64,000 nt of DNA. It comes from Siphonodentalium dalli (taxonomy: Eukaryota; Mollusca; Scaphopoda; Gadilida; Siphonodentaliidae). Below the pieces are notes generated by a model. That model did not search any database. It was given only the letters and a program-made list of their open reading frames with translations, and had not been told where the DNA came from. The translations under genes were made by a program, and so were the position numbers. Position 1 is the stretch's first letter; each line of letters opens with the position of its first letter. This document shows, in pieces, positions 12,427-23,937 of the stretch. The stretch lies in contig CP136061.1 of the NCBI GenBank assembly GCA_032622095.1, forward strand, positions 67,027,127-67,091,126, given 5' to 3'.

Positions 12427-13830
12427 GTGTCAAAAACATTTCTTAATAGTGTACCAAACCAACCGACGAGTGTCTCAGTCCATAGAACTGGCATCCCAAA
12501 ATCAGCCAAATTGTGTCGCAAACCACCTAACAGGTATCCCTATCAACCCAACTGGGGTCACAAACCATTCAAATCCTGTCAAAACCCGCCAAATGTGTGT
12601 TCCCAATCATGGTGTCTCAAACCACCCGATGAGTGTCTCAAACCATCCATCAATTGAGTACCCCAACGTACCACCCAATGGGTGTCCCAAACAAATCAAT
12701 GAGTGTCCATAATTATCCAGTAAGTGCCCCAAGCCACATGACGCTTGCCTCAAATCAACAGGAGTGTCTAACAATATTCAACTAGTGTCTCAAACCACTC
12801 CTGGATGTCAAGCTCCATACAATGAGTGTCACAAACAAGTGTAGAACACTACCCATCGAATATCTCAAACCATCCAGCGAGTGTCCCATGGTTTGGTAAA
12901 CTCATTGGATGGTTTGGAAGACTCATTCGATGGAGGGTGTGTACGCTATATATGACAGTTAGTAGATGTTTTGTGACGCCTGTTGGATGGGTTGGGAACT
13001 CATGTGATGGTTTGTGATACTAGTTTTATAGTTTGTGTCACCAGCTGGGTGGTTTGTGACACCCGTTGGATAGTTTGGGACACCAATTGGTTCCATTTGG
13101 GACACTGATTTTGTCATTGGTTGTGCCATTTGGGACACAAGTTTGATCGATTGAGACGAAAGAGTGGTTTTGGACACCTGCTGTATGACAGGGCACTACC
13201 CAGATGGCTTGGGACACTAGATGTGTGGCATGAAGTAAATCATGGATACCTATTTGTCATTCGTTCTGTGATTTCTGACATCCAGACCCACTGTATGGTT
13301 TTTGACACCCTTTGTGTGGTTTTGGGCGTTCATTGAATGGTTTGGCAGACTCGTGTGCACTTTGTATGATTTGGAGCACTAATTGGATGGTTAGGAACAC
13401 ACATTTAGGTACTTTGAGATACCGCTGGGGTGGTTTGGGACACAACCTGTGTGGTTTGGAACACCAGCTGTATAGTTTGTGGCACTACCAGTGTGGTTTG
13501 GAACATTCACTGAATTGTTTGTGGCACTATAATCGGGTGGATTGAGACATCATTTGGTGTTTGGTAAGCATGGTCTGGGGTACTATATGTGTGAGTTGGA
13601 TACTATATGCATATGGTTGTAGGCGCTATATCTGGCTGGTTAAGGAAACGATATGGGTGGGTTACATAGGACGCTCTTTCGGAAGTTTGGGACAATATTT
13701 GGATTTGGGGTACCCATCGTTTGGATTTGCAAGTTGGTTTTGCTACCAGGTGGGTGGTTTGTAACTCTGTATATGGTTTGATACACTCGTTATCTGGTTT
13801 GGGACACTCATTTGATAGTTAGTCGTTTTG
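12427..13830. repeat. Degenerate minisatellite of roughly 30-bp units with an orientation flip
   Basis: From 12427 to about 12890 units read GTGTCCCAAACCACC..ATGA. From about 12890 to 13830 the complementary form (GGATGGTTTGGGACACTCAT) is repeated instead. The switch lies at 12885-12915 (CCCATGGTTTGGTAAACTCA). Copies are diverged but the CCAAACCA/TGGTTTGG core recurs dozens of times. Open frames through it are unit artefacts. Confidence 0.85.
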
Positions 13831-14658
13831 GAAACTATGTTATGATGGCATATATCACTACTGTTCGGCTATCAATGTATTCGATATGTGAAGATTTAGT
13901 GAAAAATCATCAAACACACTTCAATTGTTGACTTCCGATCGCAATTTTCGCCGTCATTTTCGAAACATTTTAAAACACTGAACTGACAAATCGTCGGGCT
14001 ATGACTTAATATTAACGGATTAGGATTGTACATCATGTATGGTGGCACAACTATAGCCATTTACGCCTACTGTTTTCAGATAAATGAAAATATATCATGT
14101 TACTATACTTCCGTTTGCCATTTTGCCCGCCATTTTGGATTTTTCAGTTAAATTTCGCATGAACTGACAGGCATAATTATGCCATGGCAACAAGAATAAT
14201 GCGTTTCTGATGCATTTTTCTGTCACATTTATAACATTGCAGTGAGCGGGTATATACTCCCGAAAAATGATCTAGGCTATCTTGACTACCATAATACATT
14301 TTACATATATATATTTACACACTAAGTGTTGTCATCACTAAATCCAGCATTCTGATTGGTCGGCGCCCACGTGGCTAGTTGCAGTTATTTCTCGGTGAAT
14401 GCGCAACGCCTCATAACACCAAGCTAATAACACCACCGATACGTCATTAGGTTTGGAAAGACGAACGCGTAATGCTTTGGGCGCATTTTGACTCACGCAG
14501 GATTGACTTAATACATCATCGGGTTTCAACATGAAGAGAAATTGTTCCTATTAACTTTTGCCAAGGGTGCTATTGGGTATTTTGGGCTGATCTTGTCACG
14601 ATACACTTTTCGATTTAAATATATTTACAAAAGTGGCTTTTTCGCTAAATGTATATAA

Positions 14659-14822
14659 ATATAAGGATTAACTGTCATGTGGACTATTTTTATGGAGATG
14701 TAACGGTGAGGTAAGTGGACATAACTTGTATGTAAAACCCTTCGGGTTTTACACAAGTTATGTCCACTTACCTCACCGTTACATCTCCATAAAAACAGTC
14801 CACATGACAGTTAATCCTTATA
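14659..14822. repeat. 164-bp near-perfect palindrome
   Basis: Arms from ATATAAGGATTAACTGTCAT to its complement, folding around AAAACCCTTCGGGTTTT (centre near 14741), with about two mismatches (for example TATTTTTATGG against CCATAAAAACA). No coding content. Confidence 0.92.
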
Positions 14823-15519
14823 TGCACGGACATCTTTCAAAGTCTAAATAGTTTGAGCAAACGTCATAACGAACAAAACAAATATGAATTAAATGTAATC
14901 CTGAGGGACCTTGTTCCCGGACTAAACATCCAATTTTCACAATGTTTTTTTTTTTTGCATTTGTTTACCTAAATATAATGACTTTCCATCAATCAAACAC
15001 ATAAAAATTTAGGATATGTTATTTTGTGGTCATATTTAGCAGTCAGGAAACTCAACTCGGCGTTTGTAGTCGGCAGATTTGTTGACTAACAAGATTCCAA
15101 TTTCACCATTTTGTTTTTACATATTCTTGTCTTTTGACAAAAAAAAAACAATATTATCACAAAATCCATAAATAGTACTTATTTCAAAGAGCTATAGATA
15201 ATGTTCCCCAATGCGCTTCTCATGTCGAAAACAGCTTATTACCTATTTGTTCTACGATCACTTCAAAATGGAGTCTAAACAACGACTAGAAGATATAGTG
15301 GCCTCCGTTTCGGAGCGAGTGGCAAGTTAGTCGGTTTTATATTTATTGGGGGTGACATGGTGTCAATGTCAACGCTCTAGTTGATCAAATTCCGACATAC
15401 ATACCAACTTTAGACAATACCATTGTTGAAATAAAAAAAATATCATCTGGGTTAGCGTACACATAGAACACTTATATGTAATATAATATATGAATTCCAA
15501 GATGTCCTGTTAAGATTCA

Positions 15520-15890
15520 GACCTGTGATGTTATATTGTTTGTTCTAAGTGCTAATTCTCCTAATATTTCTGACACATAGAACAAGGTGGCCATTCTAAC
15601 AAATTTTAGTTCAATGGTGTCATTTGAACTATTCATAATGTACTTAAGTTCCAGTATGTCCTAAGTGCCAAAATATGCACCCTACCTGCAGTATTCTTTA
15701 AAAAAACAGGTTTAATTTATGAATTGTGATGCTTATTTATTCTATTAAAGGAATGATTTCCAATCGAACAGTGTTAGAAGTATAGCCATAGTCTTAATAG
15801 TTGACCAGCATCGGAGATTAAAACTTTAAAAATCGATTATCTCAAAAACATAAAAGTGCACTTAAGACAACCTGGAAATCAGGTCGCGAT
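15520..15890 (+). repeat. Dispersed repeat, copy A (about 370 bp)
   Basis: Near-identical to 30335-30711 in the same orientation, from GACCTGTGATGTTATATTG to AACCTGGAAATCAGGTCGCG, with a few indels. A partial inverted match exists at about 10500-10580. The end contains a GACCTGATTTCCAGGTT-type inverted repeat. No ORF; family unknown. Confidence 0.8.
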
Positions 15891-16199
15891 ATTTTATAAA
15901 CAGGTTTTGGTATGACGGGCATGATGTGTCAAATGTGTATACTAGATCGAACTTATCGAAATTAGGGGTGTTGTCACGTTGGGAGGACAACTATATAGGG
16001 GAGGGGTCGATCGGGATAGGGTAGCGATGGTGTATGCGAGCTTGGCCCTCTACCCGAATTGTTTGAGCCATCTCTCAGGTCAGACAAACAAAGACCCAAC
16101 AAGTTGCTGGAAATATGTTTGACGAAGTAAGATGTTCTGAATCTAATCCCAAACATCCAATGCATTTCTACTCATTTTGTGATTTCATATAGCTTGGAG

Positions 16200-17420
16200 T
16201 GTTGATGTGAAACACTCCGGTAGGGTGATCAAATAGAAATTTAGAATAATCTGCTCAAAGTAGTTATTTTTACGAATAGAAATCCAAATTTGCAACACAC
16301 CGTCAGTATTATATATTTACGTGCGCTCGCGCAACAGTATGGCGATCAGTCAGATTCGTAGGTACGTACGTTGGTGTCACCCTACCGATTTCACTCCATG
16401 ACGTCACCCTTACGCAGTACATGCCGGCGACGTTACGGAGTAGATTATAGAGTTGACACCCCTGGCACTGACTTCCGTTACTAGCTCGTTGCTATATAAA
16501 CAAACCAGCGATGTGGCTTTTGTCGAAATTTGACATTCAGTACATTCGCCCTGTATACATGTACTTTCAGAAAATACAAAACACCACAACGTTATACCCC
16601 ACCAATGTCAGTGTCTCGATATCATTTGACCAAATTTCTTGACATGAAACCGCGACAGACACGGCGTGAAATACATCGCATTGAGTAAACAATTTCCCAT
16701 TGTTTAATTCAACTTCAAGATCGCGGTAAAATCAAAACCGCAATTTGTAAGTGGTAAACATCTGAAAAAGACATCAGGTACATGCAGAAACTAATTGTTG
16801 TGCATATTTATTTCTATTTGAGGTGGCAATTTTTCATGTTTATCAGTATTTTTAACGATAAGAGCGATGGTAATTGGGGGACTATATTTTATCTAGCGCA
16901 TTAAATTTAAAATAAAAAGTCGTGAATTGGCTGAGTGTTTTCTATGGCCGCACATTTCGTTGATAATTACGAGCCATTTGTTTGTCTAAATAACATTTTA
17001 AAGTTCGAAAAGCATTAGAATGGGGATAACAGTGTGGTGTTTTGTGATTTCGGAAAGGTACATGGCGAATATACTGTGGCAAATACCCGTTAATGGGCTC
17101 CGGCTCCGCCGTCGCCCATTAACTAAATTTGCCACAGTATATTCGCCATGTACCTTTCCGAAATCACAAAACACCACACTGTTATCCCCTAAATAAAATT
17201 ATTGAAGATTGTAATTGTCTTTTTTTGCTAACATTAAATTAAATTAAATTAAATAAATTAAGTAAAATACAGTGAAATTATTTGTTTAATTATTTTTTAT
17301 TACATTTTTGCGCACGTTGGCATCTCTCTGAGTGCATTATAGTTATTAAATGCAATGAGTATCGATGGCGAAATCATTTGCGAAAGTTTATCGGCGATTG
17401 TTGCGTCCCGAATCGAGATG
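16200..17420. repeat. Long copy of a repeat also present at 58000-58205
   Basis: The left end (GATGTGAAACACTCCGGTAGGGTGA, CTCAAAGTAGTTATT) and right end (GTTGCGTCCCGAATCGAG, AGTAAATATTTACAATTG-type) match 58000-58110 and 58140-58205. There the two ends are nearly adjacent. Either 58 kb is an internal deletion derivative, or 16-17 kb carries about 1 kb of extra sequence including a nested hairpin (17022-17189). Confidence 0.6.
17022..17189. repeat. 168-bp near-perfect palindrome
   Basis: Arms GGGGATAACAGTGTGGTGTT and complement, folding around the GC-rich centre CGTTAATGGGCTCCGGCTCC near 17105. A half-copy-like word series (CAAAACACCACAACGTTATA) occurs near 16577-16600, so the element may have a relative 450 bp away. 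Confidence 0.9.
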
Positions 17421-17742
17421 TAAATATTTACAATTGAGCGTAGTTCAGACGGTGTTTTCGATGGAGTGGTGTGGTCGATTTCTTTGAGGTTCTGGGCGAT
17501 GTTAGTAGAATGCTACATTCTCCCAGTTGGTATAGCACCTGAGTACTAATTTATCAGTTTCACGCACCCGAACAAGTCCATAATATGTCTTTAAGTTGTA
17601 ATTTTCTCAATTGTCAACAGATATGGCGCGTGGCTATTCCGCCCGTACTCGTATTGCCTTCAGCAGAATCGGTCCACCCTGAACTCTTAATCTGCCCCAT
17701 ATTCGTATTTGTACCCATGAGAGTAGGGTCATAAAATATACA

Positions 17743-18274
17743 ATGCCTGCTTTTTTTTATACAATTAGAACAAAGTCTGTTTTGGGTGAGTGTTTCGATT
17801 GTGGTTGTAGAAATCCATTAACAAAATTAAGCACCCACAATGTGATTCTTGATATTGATGATTCTGATGAATCAATAATTAACGAGGAATTGTTCAGTGA
17901 TCGGAATCCATCCTATGTTCAGTGATCGGAATCCATCCTATGTTCAGTGAACGGAATCCATTGTATGTTCTGTGATCCATGTTTATTTATGTTATGATGC
18001 GGCTACTTTAATCTGTTTAATTATAGTGTTCACTACAAAGGGTGGTACCAATGCTATGATCGAAAATGCATTCAGTTCTGAAAAAGTAGATAATAAGTGT
18101 GACTCCGAACAGATAAAAAAACATAGTCCATGGACCAGGACCACACAAATCGAAAATCCATATCAAATTAGGGACAAAGGTTCAGATTTGTTTCTTAAAA
18201 ATATAAAGCCCACTGATCAATTTAAAGGTACTCAATCCGATCAGAGGGTCCCCAAGACACATAATCCGAATTAA
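17743..18274 (+). other. Unrecognised ORF pair broken by a 25-bp tandem repeat
   Basis: Two plus-strand open frames (17743-17925 and 17972-18274) encode a Cys-containing, acidic segment ending IDDSDESIINEEL and a polar Lys/Asp-rich segment. They are separated by three tandem copies of a 25-bp unit, TGTTCAGTGATCGGAATCCA followed by TCCTA (17891-17965, third copy variant). The second frame ends inside a fold-back element. I do not recognise a family; it may be a repeat-interrupted gene fragment or chance. Confidence 0.3.
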
Positions 18275-18675
18275 CGCTCCTAAATTACTATTTCTTTGGC
18301 ATCGGGGGAAATATTTGATTCGAGTCGAGGAACCTACACGCTCAGAGTGATCAGATATTGATTTTTGAAGTTTGCTATCTCTATTGTTTGTGGCCCAGAA
18401 TCACGCCGTCAAAAGGATGGTCTCGGTAAAAATTGCGGATGAAGATGGGTAACTCTAAAATCAAGTGGTTATTATTATCCACAATTTGTCCGTTTGACCA
18501 CGTGTTTCTGGGCCAATTGTTAGTACACATCTCGAAAAATAACAAACTTCAAAAATAAATATCTGATCACTCTGAGCTTTGATGAGTGGGTTCCTCGACT
18601 CGAATTAAATAGCTTTTACCCCCGAAGTCAAAGAAATAGTAAATTAGGGGCGTCTGATCGGATTGAGTACCTTTA
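18222..18675. repeat. 454-bp fold-back element with arms of about 190 bp
   Basis: TTAAAGGTACTCAATCCGAT at the left faces its complement at the right. Further in, AAATTACTATTTCTTTGGC, GTCGAGGAACC, and CTCAGAGTGATCAGATAT also pair. Partial copies lie at 39020-39130 and 57290-57410, so this is a dispersed family. No transposase. Confidence 0.82.
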
Positions 18676-18965
18676 AGTTATGACAGACATTTTTTAAATG
18701 AAGCTTTCTGGGAAAAAAAATAGGACTTTGAAGATGGGTACCGACCAGTTCTGCGTAAACCCGACTCGAATAGCGACGCAATACTTGGTCTGTAGCGAAT
18801 GCCCGTGTCTCATATTACCAAATAGCTCTGTGTCGATATAAATAACATCTCATGCGACACATTCAGTATGACACCACAGCACATACATAGCTTTGCCAAT
18901 GACAGATATCGCATGTACAATAAAACCATAATCAGAAATGGTGACTACATGTAGTTCGTCAAATC

Positions 18966-19301
18966 AAAACTCTATGCTACCGAGACCGAGTGATAAAACT
19001 CAACCTGATGTCTTTAAAATATCGAAGATTTAGAGGAGATCTTATCGCGGTATATAAACTGTTGAATGATCATTACAATATCAATGTCTGTGACATATTA
19101 GAAAGAAATTCATCAGGAAGAACAAGCGAACATTATAAAAAGCTACAGATGCGCACTCTTAACAATGACATTGGAAAATATTTCTTCACGCAGAGGGTGG
19201 TAAATAGCTGGAACTCTTTGTCAGACTTCGCTGTTGAGGCTCGAACACTCGATCAATTCAAAATATACATAGACTCATTCTTCTTCTTCTCTACTATATA
19301 A
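18966..19301 (+). pseudogene. LINE 3' fragment (C-terminal RT tail)
   Basis: Reads YRDRVIKLNLMSLKYRRFRG, then DLIAVYKLLN ... FFTQRVVNSWNSL, the pattern that closes the reverse transcriptase ORF of CR1/L2-like LINEs (R.RGDLI.VYKLL ... FF..RVVN.WN.LP). The ORF ends at 19301 in a run FFFFSTI whose last codons overlap the start of the Helitron-like array. Extreme 5' truncation is normal for such elements. Confidence 0.8.
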
Positions 19302-19965
19302 TTTGAGACTTCCATATATGTGTGTGTTTGTCCTTTATAGAATCGAAAACGGCTGGTCAGGTCGAGCTCAAACTTCCTATCTAAGGGTAAAAAAAACGGG
19401 AATGGTCATCGCGGCGTTTTGGAGAAGCTCTGAGCACTCATTCTCCACTCCCAATCATCAAAATCACCCCAAACGGCACTACGGGGTTAATCGGGTTGAT
19501 AGTTAAAGAGCGTTCCTATCCACAGTGTAGTTGATAAAGAGTGTATGTGCGTAATGTGATTCTTACGTCTGTACACGGGCGTCAGTGTCGGTGTCCATAC
19601 ATGAGCGTGTTGTGTGATTCTTACGTACTTAGGGCTTCCTACAAACGGGGATCGGGTCAGTTTTTCCGCCCTAGGTGATCTTCACCTTGAAACGGGTACC
19701 CACAAATTATATATATGTGTGTGTCCTTTATAGACTCGAACCGATTGAGCTCAAACTTGCTACCTACGGGAAGTGTCATGGGCGGGTTAAATTGAGACAC
19801 CGACCTGACCTTGACCTTGAAATTGATCAATTCAAGGTCAAATCGGGTAAAACTGGCGGATTTCGACGAATTTAATTTGTTTTTTTTAAATAATTAATTA
19901 ATTAAAAAAGCTTTTTCGAACAAAGCCATGAGACGAACCACACCAGTGGCAGGCTAACATGCTAG
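19290..19965 (+). mobile_element. Helitron-like element H1 (non-autonomous)
   Basis: Begins TCTACTATATAATTTGAGAC and ends with a degenerate CACCAGTGG hairpin followed by GGCTAACATGCTAG. A TC start, a CTAG end and a short hairpin about 10 bp before the end are Helitron hallmarks. Internal GACCTTGACCTT...TTCAAGGTCA units are shared with H6 and H10. No Rep/helicase. It abuts the LINE tail on the left and H2 on the right. Confidence 0.72.
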
Positions 19966-21238
19966 TCTATACTATATATTTTGAGACTTCGTATATATAT
20001 ATGTATATATGTGTGTGGGCACTTCATAGAATCCAAAACGCGTGTACAGATTGAGCTCAAATTTCGTATGTAAGTGTAAAATCCCACCGACACCGCCGTG
20101 GTCGCGTTTTGGAGAAGCTCAGAGCATCCTTTATCCACTCCCAAATCACCGCAAAGGCACGGCGGGGGTTAATCAAGTCATAATTTAATGAGCGTTTGTT
20201 TTTGACGAATCGCTATAAAGAGCGTTTTGTTTACCATTCAACGTTATTAGCATCTGCAGAGAGATTGTAGCCTGTCGCTCGAAATATTATGCAGAGAGAT
20301 TTTCACGACGGGAAGCCGGCGTTTGTTTTCAATTCAATGCAATTTTATCCCTCGAAATATTATGCAGAGAGATGATTTCACGACGGGAAGCGTTTGTTTT
20401 CAGTTCAATACAATGTTATCGTACTGAGCGTCTACCGCAATCGGCACCGCGGTGGTTAATCAAGTCATAATTTAATGAGCGTTTGTTTTTGACGTATCGC
20501 TATAAAGAGCGTTTTGTTTATCATTCAACGTTATTAGCATCTGCAGAGAGATTGTAGCCTGTCGCTCGACATATTATGCAGAGAGATTTTCACGACGGGA
20601 AGCCGGCGTTTGTTTTCAATTCAATGCAATTTTATCCCTCGAAATATTATGCAGAGAGATGATTTCACGACGGGAAGCGTTTGTTTTCAGTTCAATACAA
20701 TGTTATCGTACTGAGCGTCTATATACACGACGAGTATAAATACGGCTGCATTGACCGTCTCGAGGCGAAATTTCGTACTTAATTTCGTACTTAGGAGTTC
20801 CAAGTAACGGGGGAGATTTTTATCGGGTATGTTTTTCCGCCCGAGGTGATCTTCACCTTGAAACGAGTACCCACAAATGATATATATGTGTGTGTCCTTT
20901 ATAGACTCGGACCGATTGAGCTCAAACTTGGTGTCTACGGGAAGTGTCATGGACGGGTTAAATTGTCATCCGACCTGACCTTGACATTAGGACGGGTACG
21001 GGCAGGTTAAAAAAAAAAAAACAAAGAATGCGTTGTCTGTCGTTCCTAGGAAGGGGGGATTTCATCGGGTAAATTTGTCCGCAATTTAAAATTTATAAAA
21101 ACAAAATAATTATTTGTCAACTCTGGACGGGGAATATTTTTTTTGGCGTGCCTGTACGGGGTTACCTTGAAAAACAAATATTAATGGATCGACCAAAGCC
21201 ATGGGACCAATCCCGCCAGTGGCTGGCTAATCTGCTAG
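19966..21238 (+). mobile_element. Helitron-like element H2
   Basis: Starts TCTATACTATATATTTTGAG immediately after the CTAG of H1 and ends CCCGCCAGTGGCTGGCTAAT + CTGCTAG. A 287-bp-period tandem duplication lies inside (20171-20433 and 20458-20722). Apart from this it is nearly identical to H7 along its whole length, including the ATATATATGTATATATGTGTG start. No protein-coding gene; ORFs across it are incidental. Confidence 0.82.
20171..20722 (+). repeat. Tandem duplication inside H2, period 287 bp
   Basis: Both copies begin AATCAAGTCATAATTTAATG, and contain the CTATAAAGAGCGTTTTGTTT motif and two CGAAATATTATGCAGAGAGA-type words (the second copy has CGACATATTATG in one of them). They end GTACTGAGCGTCT. 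H7 has only one copy, so the duplication arose after the two elements diverged, or H7 lost one. Confidence 0.85.
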
Positions 21239-21253
21239 TCTATCTATCTTCTA

Positions 21254-21279
21254 TCTATACTATATATTTTGAGACTTCG

Positions 21280-21317
<38 letters not shown>

Positions 21318-22387
21318 ATAGAATCAAAAACGCGTGTACAGATTGAGCTCAAACTTCCTATGTAAGTGTCAAATACCACCGACACGACCGTGGTCGCGGT
21401 TTATAAAAGCTCAGAGCACCCGTTCTCCAATCTCAAATCACCGCAAAGGCACGGTGTGGGTTAATCAAGTCATTATTTAATGAGCGTTTGTTTTTGACGC
21501 ATCTCTATAAAGAGCGTCTGTTTGCCATTCAACGTTATTTGCATCTGCAGAGAGATATACGGAACATACATTAAATTTAAAAAACATTTGTTTCTGACCA
21601 ACCCTGCGAGCACGGATGGCGCGCTTTGTTTTTACAGTATATAGTTATATACCGAAATCATCCCAGATAATCACGAATATAGCATCAGATTTCTCCCCAG
21701 ATATACCCTTATAAAGCTACTGGAATCTGCCAATCTACGGGAAATTCCAGGGAATGCCGATTGAGCTCAAACCTGCTACCCACGGGAAGTGTCATATATA
21801 TGAGTGTGTCCTTTATAGACTCGAACCGATTGAGCTCAAACTTGCTAAATAAGAAAATAGCCCCCAAGCCGTAAATATCAACAACAACGATATTACTAAA
21901 TACACGTTTTCGGCAATGTGAGAGTTTTCGGGGAGCCGTGATGCCAACAACAACGACCCGAAGCCCTGAATGCCAACAACAGATTCAATGCAATGTTATC
22001 TATTATGCAGAGATATTTCACGACATTACGACGGGTACGGCAGACTCAAAATATTATGCAGACAGATTTCCCGACGGGAAGCGTTTGTTTTAAATTCAAT
22101 GCAATGTTATCGTAGAGAGATTTCACGAAACAAAGAATGCGTTGTCTGTCGTTCCTAGGAAGGGGGGATTTCTACGGGTAAATTTTTCCGCCAGAAACAA
22201 AAAAATTTATTAAAACAATTCACAATTTAATTAAAACAATTTAAAATTAAAAAAAATTAACAATAAAAAAACAATTCAGAAACAAAATATATTAAATTTA
22301 AAAAACATTAAATTCATATTCAAAAATGTCATGTTTCTGAAACAAAGCCATGGGACGAATGCCGCCAGTGGCGGGCTAACCTGCTAG
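21254..22387 (+). mobile_element. Helitron-like element H3
   Basis: Start TCTATACTATATATTTTGAG follows a short TCTA microsatellite after H2. A (TG)n run begins at 21290. It ends with perfect hairpin GCCGCCAGTGGCGGGC and CTAACCTGCTAG. An AT-rich TTAAAACAATT tract lies before the end. The interior resembles H8's left half. Confidence 0.8.
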
Positions 22388-23195
22388 TCTCTTCTATATA
22401 TTTTGAGAACTCCTTGTATTCGAGAGATAGCCCACACCCTCCGGACCTCAATGATATGATCGTGAATGAGTATTGATATACCCCACTAAACTTTGACAAA
22501 CACCAGTAATGGTGTGTAGATCATTTACATATCTCTCCTATATATTTTGATACAATCTATCTAATTTACATATCTCTCTTATATATTTATGTTTGTGTGT
22601 GTGTTGTACTTCATACAAATCTACGATTCTCGACCGATCGGGACGAAACTTGGTACGTGTGTGTAGTTTGACCAGGCGGTGGTCGTTGTCGTGTTGGCGA
22701 GCCCGTGCGACGCCCGCTTCGCGCATGCGCAGACGAGATCTCGGAAACGGGTGGAGCTATCGACTTGAAATTTGCTATGTGAATGTATCTTGCGCCGGGT
22801 ACAATTTTATCGGGTCGCCGAGCCCGTGCGACGCCCGTGCAGCGCATGCGCAGACGAGATCTCGGAAACGGGTGGAGCTATCGACTTGAAATTTCCTATG
22901 TGAATGTATCTTGCGCCGGGTACAAATTTGATCGGGTCGCCGAGCCCGTGCGACGCCCGTGCAGCGCATGCGCAGACGAGATCTCGGAAACGGGTGGAGC
23001 TATCGACTTGAAATTTGGCATGTGAATGTATCTTGCGCTGGGTACAAATTTTCATGCGCAGACCAGATCTCGGAAACTGGTGGAGCTACCGGGTACAAAT
23101 TTTTCTTATTGAAACGCGTGGAGCTAAAAATTAAAAAAATATATATAAAAATGTCATGTTTCGGACAAGTCGCCGGTGGCGGGCTAACCTGCTAG
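22388..23195 (+). mobile_element. Helitron-like element H4 with about 121-bp internal tandem units
   Basis: Starts near TCTTCTATATATTTTGAGAA; a second start-like TATATATTTTGATAC lies near 22545, so two fragments may be joined. Three tandem units of 121-122 bp (phase marks at 22731, 22852 and 22974) each hold GCGCATGCGCAGACGAGATC, CTCGGAAACGGGTGGAGCTA and TCGACTTGAAATTT. A fourth is truncated. The end is CGCCGGTGGCGGGCTAACCT + GCTAG. Reading frames stay open through the units on both strands because of composition. Confidence 0.78.
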
Positions 23196-23937
23196 TACTA
23201 TATATTTTGAGACTTCGTATATATGTGTGTGTGTGTGTGTGTACTTCATAGAATCCAAAACGCGTGTACAGATTGAGATCAAATTTCGTATGTAAGTGTA
23301 AAATCACACCGACACCGCCGTAGTCGTGTTTTCGAGAAGCTCTGAGCACCCTTTATCCACTCCCAAATCACCGCAAAAACACTTCGGGGGGGGGGGGTTA
23401 AGGCAACAACGCTCTTTATCTATACCTTATACGGAGGTTTTAACAATTAACGCTCTTTATTGCAATGGACGTGGCTAAACGATACCCCATGCGTCCGATG
23501 CGGATTCCAATGGACGTGGCTAAACGACTGACCCCATGCGTCCGAAATACGGATGCGGACGAAATGCAACTAAAAAGGCAGAATTGATCTAAGAGCTCGA
23601 AATATTATGCAGAGGGATTTCACGACGGGATTAATTGACTGTCCGCTCTGAAGTTTAGGACGGGTACCATGAATTAACTCATTGAAAAACAAAGAATGCG
23701 TTATCTCGCAAACGGGTGGAGCTATCGACTTGAAATTTCGTATGTGAATGTATCTTGCCACGGGTACGAATTTTATCGGGTCGCCGAGTCCGTGCGACGC
23801 AAGCTTCGCGCATGCACAGACCAGATCTCGGAAACGGGTGGAGCTATCGACTTGAAATTTGGTTAAATTAAAAAAATGTCATGTTTCTGAAACAAAGCCA
23901 TGAGACGAATGCCGCCAGTGGCGGGCTAACCTGCTAG
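23196..23937 (+). mobile_element. Helitron-like element H5
   Basis: Begins TACTATATATTTTGAGACTT directly after the previous CTAG (the TC dinucleotide is altered) and ends GCCGCCAGTGGCGGGCTAAC + CTGCTAG. The left half has the (TG)n / GAATCCAAAACGCG start of H2; the right half has one diverged copy of the 121-bp unit, so the element is a mosaic of two types. Confidence 0.75.

Noticed and set aside
22593-23055. Long Arg/Ala-rich ORFs on both strands across the Helitron units (also at 27288-27677 and 49876-50269)
   Set aside because: Frames stay open on both strands and shift between units because the 121-122-bp period is not a multiple of three; composition artefact.
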